Shown: positions 1 through 5,291 of the stretch, in pieces | How the letters are laid out: every line of letters starts with the position of its first letter | How positions within the stretch are numbered: position 1 is the stretch's first letter | Assembly (NCBI GenBank): GCA_050732575.1 | Contig: JBOHRF010000374.1 | Span: 1 to 5,291 of the forward strand | Length of the DNA: 5,291 nt | From: JBBDWZ01 sp050732575 | GTDB lineage: Bacteria; Gemmatimonadota; Gemmatimonadetes; Longimicrobiales; RSA9 | Reading direction: 5' to 3' | The notes under the pieces: generated by a model | What the model saw: only the letters and a program-made list of their open reading frames with translations | Databases searched by the model: none | Told to the model about the DNA's origin: nothing | Made by a program: the position numbers and the translations under genes

Positions 1-580
1 CAGCAACATAAGGGCTAGAACCAGCGGTCTGACGCAGCTCTATGCTGCGGTCCTGGGTCAACTCGCATCTCGATTGTGCTGCAAGAACCTGTTCCAGTGT
101 AGACCTGGGCCGGCAGGCCGGCAAGGTAATCCCAGTATGATCGGAACTTGGGAATGTCGCGGCCAGTGCCAGCTGATTCCACGCCTCAGGATTCTGATTT
201 CCGCAACCCAAGTACGGTGAGCGAAATGGCGGGGCCGGCAGGTTAATTCCCGGGCACCGCGCGGCCGTGACCGCGGGATAATCCCGGTGCCGAACGGAAA
301 CATTGGCCGGCGTCCGGCGATCCACGACGCGCCGGTCGGCGGTGCGTCTATCTTCTACCTGCTCAGCTCGACTGCGTTCGACTTGCGCCAACCGGGCGCT
401 ACTGGCTGCTGGAGTCTTGCTCGGTTCGAGTGGTGGCTGACGGGCTGCGTCGCGGCGCCCGATGCTTGTGCGAGCCGGTTGATTTGGGCCACTGCTGGCG
501 GCGAGGTCCCATTGCAGCGCAGCGGGAGTGAACGGCCGGACGTCCGCGTCGGCGGTCGATTCGTCGTCCGGGTCCGGCCG
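1..580. other. No supported gene; palindromic spacer beyond the integrase relic
   Basis: I recognise no gene here. On the minus strand the frame that carries the recombinase tyrosine box stays open from about position 690 to the window edge, but beyond the usual integrase end (about 581) the translation is rich in Pro, Arg and Ala and resembles nothing I know. A 55-codon minus-strand frame (182 to 15, GTG start) reads fairly protein-like around a YWDYLAGLPAQVYTGTG segment, but has no properly spaced ribosome binding site. Other content is a 6-bp hairpin (33-38 with 44-49, 5-base loop), three copies of GGCCGGCA (108-115, 116-123 in tandem, and 233-240), and the nested palindrome listed separately. 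Confidence 0.5.
253..291. repeat. Nested inverted repeat (structured palindrome)
   Basis: GGCACCG (253-259) pairs with CGGTGCC (285-291). Directly inside it CGCGG (260-264) pairs with CCGCG (271-275) across a 6-base loop. This leaves a 9-base one-sided bulge on the right. The bulge overlaps an alternative mini-palindrome, GGGAT (275-279) and ATCCC (281-285). There is no T run on either side, so a rho-independent terminator is unlikely. It could be a REP-like or site-like element; its function is unknown. Confidence 0.45.
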
Positions 581-870
581 GTCGAGCGGGCTGTGCAGGT
601 GGTAACCAGTCTGCTCGACCACGTGCAGATAGATCATGGTGGTGCGGATGTCCTTGTGACCCACTACGTGCTGCAGAGTGCGAATATCGCGCCGCCGCGC
701 AGCGTTTCCGTGGCAAAAGAGTGCTGCACGCGCAGCAGTTCCGCAGCACGCCGCGACAGTGGCAGGCAACGATCCTTCTGTCCCTTGCCATCACGAATGA
801 GGATCTGGCGCAACTCGAAATCGATGTCCTTGATGCGAAGTCGCAGGCACTCCTCCAGGCGCAAACCCAA
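581..870 (-). pseudogene. Degraded integron-integrase-like tyrosine recombinase (C-terminal remnant)
   Basis: On the minus strand, from about 870, the translation reads GLRLEECLRLRIKDIDF, then RDGKGQKDR. This is the first catalytic-Arg box (Arg codon 861-859) and the beta-hairpin lysine region of tyrosine recombinases close to IntI. The text then jumps from RRAAELLRVQ straight to HSFAT near 723. The stretch that usually lies between, including the HxLR catalytic pair, is absent, so I infer an internal deletion. After HSFATETLRGGA the frame shifts by one base near 688-692 and continues as DIRTLQHVVGHKD and TTMIYLHVV, holding the last His (658-656) and the nucleophilic Tyr (631-629), then HSPLD, matching the RSPLD end of IntI-type enzymes. 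The N-terminal SAM-like domain is missing. It cannot encode an active enzyme. The family call is firm; whether it was a true IntI or a related transposon-borne recombinase is open. Confidence 0.85.
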
Positions 871-946
871 GGATGCTTCCGTGTCGACTTGCTGGGCGAC
901 ACTTCGACTCTGCAAGTTCACACTCTCCCATCTGCCTGGACCAACC

Positions 947-953
947 GAAGGAG
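947..953 (+). promoter_or_regulatory. Ribosome binding site of the BNR-repeat gene
   Basis: GAAGGAG lies 7 bases before the ATG at 961, a near-ideal Shine-Dalgarno sequence and spacing. It fixes the start of the long gene at 961. The upstream extension of the same open frame (721-960) runs antisense to the integrase remnant. Confidence 0.8.
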
Positions 954-960
954 TTGCCCT

Positions 961-3900
961 ATGCGCCGCGCGCTTTCCGCACTCTCGACCGCGATGCTGT
1001 TCGGCACTACCCTGCTTGCACCCGTTCACGCCCAACGCGCGACCACGGCCGCGCCCGCACCGCCGCCGCAGATCGCGGCGCTCAAGAATCTGAGCTGGCG
1101 TTCCATCGGGCCGGCCAACATGGGCGGGCGCGTGACGGCCATCCACGGCGTACCGGGCGATCCCAAGACCTTCTACGTGGGCGGCGCGGACGGCGGCATC
1201 TGGAAGACCACCAATGGCGGTATCACATTCACGGGCATCTTCGAGAATCAACCCACCTATTCGATCGGCGCCATCACACTGGCGCCCTCCGACCCGAACG
1301 TGATCTGGGTGGGCACGGGCGAGGGTGATCCACGCAACAGCGCATCGTTTGGGGATGGCGTGTACCGCTCCACCGACGGCGGCGAGACCTGGACACAGCT
1401 CGGACTTGCGGACAGCGAAAAAATCAAGCGCATCGTTGTCGATCCGCGTAATCCGGACGTGGCCTATGTGTGCGCGCTGGGGCATGAGTGGGGCGGCAAC
1501 GAAGAGCGCGGCGTCTTTCACACCACCGATGCCGGCAAGACGTGGAAGAAAGTGCTCTACATCGATCGCATGACCGGCTGCTCGGACATCGCCATGGATG
1601 CGGAGAATCCGCGCATCCTCTACGCGGGCATGTACACGTTCCTGCGCAAGCCCTGGCGCTTCGACAGCGGCGCCGGCCAGACCGCACCCTACAAGTCGAT
1701 CGATGGCGGCGCGACTTGGAAGAAGATCACCAACGGTCTGCCCAACCAGCCCATGGATCGCATTGGCCTGGCAACATCGGTGAGTCAGCCGAGCGTGGTG
1801 TACATGGTGACCGAGTTCAAGAACGCGGGCATCCTGTTCCGCTCGGACGATCGGGGTGAGACCTGGCGGCGCGTGCACGACAATCCGCAGGTCAACTTCC
1901 GGCCGTTCTACTACAGCGACATTCGCGTCGATCCGAAGAACGCGGATCGTGTGTACTCGCTCTCTGGTGGATTGTACCGATCCGATGATGGCGGGCGCAC
2001 GTTCGCCGCCATTGGTCAGGGGGTGCACGGCGATCACCAGGCCTTCTGGATCGATCCCAACGATCCGGCCCGTGTGCTCGATGGCAGTGATGGCGGCTAC
2101 CAGGTCAGTTATGACTACGGCCGCACCTGGGAGATCATCAACAACGTGGTGCTCTCGCAGTACTACCATGTCTTCTTCGATCTGCAGCAGCCCTACAATA
2201 TTTGCGGCGGCTTGCAGGACAATGGCAACTGGTGCGGCCCGAGCCGTACGCCGCGCAATGGCATCCTCAAGGACGACTGGTACACGGTGAGCGGCGGCGA
2301 TGGCTTTTACGCGGTGCCCAATCCAGCGGAGCCCTGGCTGATCTACTCGAACTCGCAGGGCGGCAACATCGTGATCACGGATATTCGCTCGGGCAATACG
2401 CGCAGCATTCACCCCTATCCGCGGCGTGTGGGCTCGGCCGGCGATGGCATTGCCGAGCACAAGTATCGCTTCAACTGGGACTCGCCCATCCACATCTCAC
2501 CGCACGATCCGAAGATCGTTTACTTCGGCGGCAACGTGTTGTTCAGGAGCACGGACTACGGTCACAGCTGGAGCGAGATCAGCGCCGACCTCACTACCAA
2601 CGACAAGAGCAAGCAGCAATCATCGGGCGGCGAGGTCGTGGTCGATAACACGGCGGCGGAGTTTCACTCGACCATCATGAGCATCGCAGAATCGCCCGTA
2701 AAAGCGGGTGTGATCTGGGTGGGCACGGATGACGGCTACGTGCAGGTCACGCAGGATGGTGGCAGGACGTGGGCCAACGTGACCACGAACATCAAGGGTT
2801 TGCCGGCCAACACGTGGATCGCGCGTGTCGAGGCATCGTACAAGGAAGAGTGCACGGCCTACATCGCGCCCGATCGTCATCGTGATGACGATTTCCGGCC
2901 GTACGCCTACATCACACAGGATTGCGGCAAGACCTGGGCATCGATCGCGAATGGGCTGCCCACCAAAGGGTACGTGCAGGTGGTGCGTGAAGACCCGACC
3001 GATGCGAACCTGCTGTACCTGGGCACGGAACTGGGCATTTTCGTTTCCTGGGATCGCGGCAAGAGCTGGGCATCCCTGCGCAACAACCTGCCCGCCGTTT
3101 CGGTGCGCGACATCAGGATCCATCCGCGCGAGCACGACTTGATCGTAGGCACGCACGGCCGCGGCATCTTCATCCTGGATGACATCACGCCCATTCGCCG
3201 AGTGGCGGCGGCTTTGAACAGCGCTGCACAATTGTTCGAGCCGCGGCCCACCGTCCGCTGGCAGAACTGGAATCGCGATGCCAATCGCGGCTCCAAGACG
3301 TTCGTCGCGGAGAACCCGCCCAATGGCGCGCTGTTCTACTACTACGTCAAATCTGCGCCGCCGCAGTCGATCACGTTTACCATCAGTGATGCCGGCGGCC
3401 GCGTGATTCGCACGTTGCAGCAGGCAGGCGCGCGCGCGGGCGTCAACCGCGCAGTCTGGGATCTGCGCCATGATGGTCCCGCAGGAGCGCCAGAGGGAGG
3501 TGGCGGCGGTCGTGGTGGTGGTGCCGCGCCCTGGGCCGTGCCCGGTCAGTACGCTGTAACCATGCGTGTGGCCGGCCAGGATTCGCGAGCGGCGCTCCGC
3601 GTCGTTGCGGACCCGCGCATTCAGATTGCGCAGGCCGATTACGAGGCGCAGACGCAGGCAGCGCTCGATCTGCGCGATCTCATGGCGCAAACCAATCGCT
3701 CCGTGGCGCGCGTTGATGCTGTGCGCAGCCAGCTGCAACAGCTGGAGGCCGCGTTGCGCACGGCCGAGCAAACCGGTGCCGTCAAAGCCGCAGAAGGCTC
3801 GCCTTCGCTCGCGGACGCCCTGACTACCGTGCGTGATGGCCTGAAGAAGATTGCGGACCTGCGCGATGAGAAGATGGCCCGGCCGATCCAGGGGCTCGGT

Positions 3901-4116
3901 TACCGACAATATCCACGCATTCGTGAGGAGCTGCAGTCGCTGGCAGGTCAGATCAATGGTGCCGCGGCTGCACCCACGCGCGCGCAGCTGCTACGCCTCG
4001 GTGAGATCAAAGGTGAAACCACGCAGATCCTGCAGGAGGTCGATGCCGTTATCAACACGGTCATTCAGAATGTGAACGCCAGGATTGCAGGGAAGCCTTT
4101 TATTATCATCACGTAG
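961..4116 (+). CDS. Secreted BNR/Asp-box repeat protein (sortilin/VPS10-like beta-propeller)
   Basis: The product is 1051 residues, intact, with a strong ribosome binding site. Residues 1-24 are a Sec signal peptide (MRR, a hydrophobic stretch, then VHA before Gln25), so it is exported to the periplasm or beyond. Eleven Asp-box motifs of the S/TxDxGxTW type lie near residues 82, 136, 187, 245, 294, 340, 382, 529, 596, 651 and 695; the first is degenerate (TTNGGITF). They mark a large beta-propeller or double propeller of the WD40/YVTN/BNR and sortilin N-terminal type. A box-free insert (about 391-528) carries GGLQDNGNWCGPS, a segment I recall as conserved in this family. Residues about 800-883 resemble a FlgD-type Ig fold (ISDAGGRVIRTL, then AVWDLRHDG and PGQYAVTM), interrupted by a glycine-rich stretch (845-854). 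Residues about 884-1041 are helical and coiled-coil-like. Six cysteines (171, 207, 415, 425, 631, 655) could form disulfides. Family members are often labelled glycosyl hydrolase, but I see no catalytic residues that establish an enzyme; ligand or protein binding is as likely. It appears to be transcribed alone. Confidence 0.93.
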   Translation: MRRALSALSTAMLFGTTLLAPVHAQRATTAAPAPPPQIAALKNLSWRSIGPANMGGRVTAIHGVPGDPKTFYVGGADGGIWKTTNGGITFTGIFENQPTYSIGAITLAPSDPNVIWVGTGEGDPRNSASFGDGVYRSTDGGETWTQLGLADSEKIKRIVVDPRNPDVAYVCALGHEWGGNEERGVFHTTDAGKTWKKVLYIDRMTGCSDIAMDAENPRILYAGMYTFLRKPWRFDSGAGQTAPYKSIDGGATWKKITNGLPNQPMDRIGLATSVSQPSVVYMVTEFKNAGILFRSDDRGETWRRVHDNPQVNFRPFYYSDIRVDPKNADRVYSLSGGLYRSDDGGRTFAAIGQGVHGDHQAFWIDPNDPARVLDGSDGGYQVSYDYGRTWEIINNVVLSQYYHVFFDLQQPYNICGGLQDNGNWCGPSRTPRNGILKDDWYTVSGGDGFYAVPNPAEPWLIYSNSQGGNIVITDIRSGNTRSIHPYPRRVGSAGDGIAEHKYRFNWDSPIHISPHDPKIVYFGGNVLFRSTDYGHSWSEISADLTTNDKSKQQSSGGEVVVDNTAAEFHSTIMSIAESPVKAGVIWVGTDDGYVQVTQDGGRTWANVTTNIKGLPANTWIARVEASYKEECTAYIAPDRHRDDDFRPYAYITQDCGKTWASIANGLPTKGYVQVVREDPTDANLLYLGTELGIFVSWDRGKSWASLRNNLPAVSVRDIRIHPREHDLIVGTHGRGIFILDDITPIRRVAAALNSAAQLFEPRPTVRWQNWNRDANRGSKTFVAENPPNGALFYYYVKSAPPQSITFTISDAGGRVIRTLQQAGARAGVNRAVWDLRHDGPAGAPEGGGGGRGGGAAPWAVPGQYAVTMRVAGQDSRAALRVVADPRIQIAQADYEAQTQAALDLRDLMAQTNRSVARVDAVRSQLQQLEAALRTAEQTGAVKAAEGSPSLADALTTVRDGLKKIADLRDEKMARPIQGLGYRQYPRIREELQSLAGQINGAAAAPTRAQLLRLGEIKGETTQILQEVDAVINTVIQNVNARIAGKPFIIIT

Positions 4117-4118
4117 AG

Positions 4119-4132
4119 GTTAGGCGTTGGGC
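4119..4132 (+). other. Tandem GTTRRRY motifs (possible integron core-site relic)
   Basis: Two bases after the BNR gene stop codon, GTTAGGC and GTTGGGC follow one another; both fit GTTRRRY, the crossover core of integron attC and attI sites. No complementary RYYYAAC partner is visible at a normal attC distance on either side, so a complete attC is not present. This may be chance or the remnant of a site; an integron-type integrase relic lies upstream in the same window. Confidence 0.2.
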
Positions 4133-4176
4133 GCGCGCCGCTTGCGCGCGTGAAACGGCACCAGTGTACGGACCCC

Positions 4177-4217
4177 CACTTCGCACGGGCAGAACCCGTC
4201 ACCTGATCGGCGAAGTG
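4177..4217. repeat. Nested inverted repeat (13 paired positions)
   Basis: CACTTCGC (4177-4184) pairs perfectly with GCGAAGTG (4210-4217). Immediately inside, ACGGG (4185-4189) pairs with CCCGT (4195-4199) around a 5-base loop, leaving a one-sided 10-base bulge (4200-4209). No T run follows on either strand. The shape (long outer stem, 5-bp inner stem, bulge on the right arm) resembles the element at 253-291, although the bases differ. Confidence 0.55.
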
Positions 4218-4238
4218 ATCCTGCTCGGATTGCGTGCG

Positions 4239-4264
4239 GGCGCGGCCCCGCGGAAATCCGCGCC
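4239..4264. repeat. GC-rich stem-loop
   Basis: GGCGCGG (4239-4245) pairs with CCGCGCC (4258-4264) across a 12-base loop that itself contains the palindrome CCGCGG (4248-4253). It could act with the neighbouring palindromes as a transcription-stopping cluster, or be chance in GC-rich DNA. Confidence 0.35.
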
Positions 4265-4312
4265 TGGGCATGGCGCAGGACAAACTCGGGCGCCGGCCAA
4301 GTTATCCCATGC

Positions 4313-4369
4313 ATTGATGTGAGGCACCGCATGCGCGCCGTTCAGTGCATCAATACGTGGATGCGGTGC
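4313..4369. repeat. Two crossed inverted repeats (pseudoknot-compatible)
   Basis: ATTGATG (4313-4319) pairs with CATCAAT (4348-4354), and GCACCGCAT (4324-4332) pairs with ATGCGGTGC (4361-4369). The order is A, B, A', B', so in RNA both helices could form only as a pseudoknot, or compete with each other. The right arms overlap the end of the orphan fragment on the minus strand, whose stop codon is at 4352-4350. No function is known. Confidence 0.3.
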
Positions 4370-4532
4370 TCTTTTCCACCTCGTAGACCACCACGTATTC
4401 CACATCACTCTCGTCGCGTCTCACGCCGTAGACCAGTGTAGTGTGCTGCGCTTTCGTGTGATCGCGCCAGCCGCCCGCAAAGGCGCACCATGCGATGTGC
4501 TGTTGCTGAATCAGACTGAGTTGAACGAATGG
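4350..4532 (-). pseudogene. Orphan C-terminal protein fragment, no start codon
   Basis: A 60-codon open stretch on the minus strand follows a TAA at 4535-4533 and ends in TGA. It has no ATG or TTG; its only GTG is at codon 36. The second half reads like genuine protein: TTLVYGVRRDESDVEYVVVY, then EVEKSTASTY, with alternating beta-strand residues and acidic turns. No family is recognised. It lies in the same reading frame as the Mrr remnant upstream, separated by two stops (TAA at 4541-4539 and at 4535-4533), but nothing in it resembles an Mrr C-terminus. The simplest reading is the 3' end of an unrelated gene left after a deletion or recombination. A chance frame cannot be excluded. Confidence 0.35.
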
Positions 4533-4538
4533 TTACAG

Positions 4539-5291
4539 TTATCGGATTGCGATCTGCGCCACCTGCACGCCACCCCGCCGTGCCAGACGGCTGCGAACGC
4601 GAGGGGGCTTGAAAGCAAGTCGGTGCAAACTCCGCGATTGCGACGCAAGCGGGCTAACGTTCGCCTTCACCCGCCGCCGACGAGCGAAGCGAGGAGGGAA
4701 CCCAACGAACGCCTGTACTTCCGGTCGGCCAACGGAGCCTTGCCAGCGTTTCGCTTGAACGTAGACACGTTCGAAGCCAAGTTTGTCGAGCGAGATCACG
4801 CCGTCGATGCCTCCGTCGCCAGAATGGCCAACACGTTCGACGTCTTCCTCGCTGGCGCCGTAACCCAACGCGTGCAGTAGATCGAGGACCAACTCTTCGA
4901 AGAACGCAGGTGGCGCCTTAGCGATGTTCTCAAGTAGTTCTTGCGCCACCATCCGACGAATCTCCTCAAGCGCCCCGTCGATCCGTTCATCCGGAGTCGT
5001 CTGTGCCGTGGGGTCGTGAATGGAATTCGCCTGACCGTCGGCGATAAAGCCCTGCCCTTGAGTTTCCCTGCGGCCCTCGCGAATAAGGTGTCGACCAGTA
5101 TCTTCGTCGAACTTGTCCGGATAGCGAGCGAGTAACTCCCGACCCCGGTCCGTGATACGCCAGATCCCAGGTGTTGGATTGTCAACGTAACCTGCGGCCT
5201 TGAGCATACTCAATGCCCAGCCGCTGCGATGCCGGTACCGAAGGTGTGGGAGATTTGCGAGTCGCTCCGTGCGTTGTGCTTCGCTCAGACC
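4539..5291 (-). pseudogene. Mrr-family type IV restriction endonuclease, truncated at the C-terminus
   Basis: The frame enters from the right edge of the window, so the true start and perhaps some tens of residues are missing. Counting from the edge, residues 1-60 match the Mrr N-terminal winged-helix domain (LSEAQRTERL, then SGWALSMLKAAGYVD and GIWRITDRGRELL). The catalytic domain follows: PPAFFEELVLDLLHALGYG, SGDGGIDGVI with the metal-binding Asp163, and VYVQAKRWQGSVGRPEVQ with Gln179 and Lys181 of the PD-(D/E)xK-type fold. The family recognises and cuts modified (methylated) DNA. Similarity stops at FVG (residues 195-197, near 4701). Normal members continue with a segment like ALQGQRARKG and end about 100 residues later. 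Here 53 unrelated Arg-rich residues precede the stop, and no other frame restores the match. The last part of the nuclease fold is gone, so activity is doubtful. Confidence 0.85.
4542..4700 (-). other. Unrelated sequence replacing the mrr 3' end
   Basis: This stretch is translated only as an out-of-family tail of the Mrr frame, rich in Arg, Ser and Pro (FPPRFARRRR onward). I checked all three minus-strand frames by eye just after FVG and found no Mrr continuation. It therefore looks like foreign or rearranged DNA joined at about 4700-4706, where the minus strand reads GTTGGGT. I recognise nothing else in it. Confidence 0.45.

Larger units (their letters stand above)
4117..4349. other. Palindrome-rich convergent intergenic region
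   Basis: I see no supported gene on either strand. Short minus-strand frames cross it, one ending RRAPNA with its TAA inside GCCTAAC, but they lack family signals and ribosome binding sites. The region opens with GTTAGGC GTTGGGC (4119-4132), then a GC hairpin (4132-4137 with 4145-4150, 7-base loop), a nested palindrome (4177-4217), a 7-bp stem (GGCGCGG 4239-4245 with CCGCGCC 4258-4264) and a pair of crossed inverted repeats (4313-4369). It lies between a rightward gene and leftward fragments. The hairpins could end transcription, but none is followed by a T run. Confidence 0.55.

Noticed and set aside
889..917. Possible promoter, TTGCTG at 889-894 with a weak -10 about 17 bases later
   Set aside because: The candidate -10 (around TGCAAGT) departs too far from consensus to be supported by eye.
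721..960. Upstream extension of the BNR frame to an ATG at 721
   Set aside because: The ATG at 961 has an ideal ribosome binding site and is followed directly by a signal peptide; the extension is antisense integrase sequence.
287..1093. 268-codon plus-strand open frame over the integrase remnant
   Set aside because: It lies opposite a recognisable integrase relic and runs into the BNR gene in another frame. Its translation has no family signal.
664..2493. 609-codon minus-strand open frame running under the BNR gene
   Set aside because: Only its last part (below about 870) matches a real family, the integrase. The rest is the antisense shadow of the BNR gene, a repetitive Val/Ile/Ala/His/Arg translation with no domain.
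2620..3909. 429-codon minus-strand open frame inside the BNR gene
   Set aside because: Antisense shadow caused by the codon bias of the strong plus-strand gene; no domain and no ribosome binding site noted.
4132..4150. GC hairpin after the BNR gene as a rho-independent terminator
   Set aside because: The 6-bp stem is clear but no T run follows on either strand, so it is not a canonical terminator.
4065..4408. Three overlapping short minus-strand frames (69-72 codons) in the intergenic region
   Set aside because: They occupy the same DNA in different frames, run through the palindromes and show no recognised domain. The stop inside GCCTAAC is noted as a finding only.
4443..4880. 145-codon plus-strand open frame
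   Set aside because: It runs antisense to the conserved Mrr catalytic region and the orphan fragment, and its translation shows no family features.
1..5291. CRISPR array, tRNA or rRNA genes
   Set aside because: No regularly spaced repeats, no tRNA-like T-loop and anticodon arrangement and no rRNA-like sequence seen on reading both strands.

Overview
GC-rich bacterial chromosomal DNA, probably from a proteobacterium. Long secreted BNR-repeat proteins next to integron-type recombinase relics are common in xanthomonad-like Gammaproteobacteria, but the assignment is an inference and a weak one. One intact gene dominates the window, and decayed fragments of mobile or defence genes flank it.

Layout: (1) 1-580 holds no gene I can support. 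On the minus strand it is an open continuation of a recombinase remnant, and it contains a nested palindrome at 253-291. (2) 581-870, minus strand: a pseudogene of an integron-integrase-like tyrosine recombinase. It has lost its N-terminal half and an internal segment and carries a one-base frameshift, yet the C-terminal His and Tyr boxes are still readable. (3) 961-4116, plus strand: an intact 1051-residue exported beta-propeller protein with eleven Asp-box (BNR) motifs, a FlgD-like Ig domain, a glycine-rich linker and a helical tail. It has a good ribosome binding site. (4) 4117-4349: a non-coding, palindrome-rich convergent intergenic region that starts with two consecutive GTTRRRY motifs. 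(5) 4350-4532, minus strand: an orphan C-terminal protein fragment with no start codon. (6) 4539-5291, minus strand: an Mrr-family (type IV restriction) endonuclease gene. It enters from the right edge, keeps the D...QxK catalytic signature, and loses all Mrr similarity after about position 4701.

The genes do not form a pathway. The picture is a housekeeping-like secreted protein gene embedded in old mobile-element scar tissue: an integrase relic on the left, palindromes and a broken restriction gene on the right. I found no convincing undescribed multi-gene system. The points most worth a second look are the possible integron-style core sites at two junctions, the two similarly shaped nested palindromes either side of the BNR gene, and the orphan fragment.
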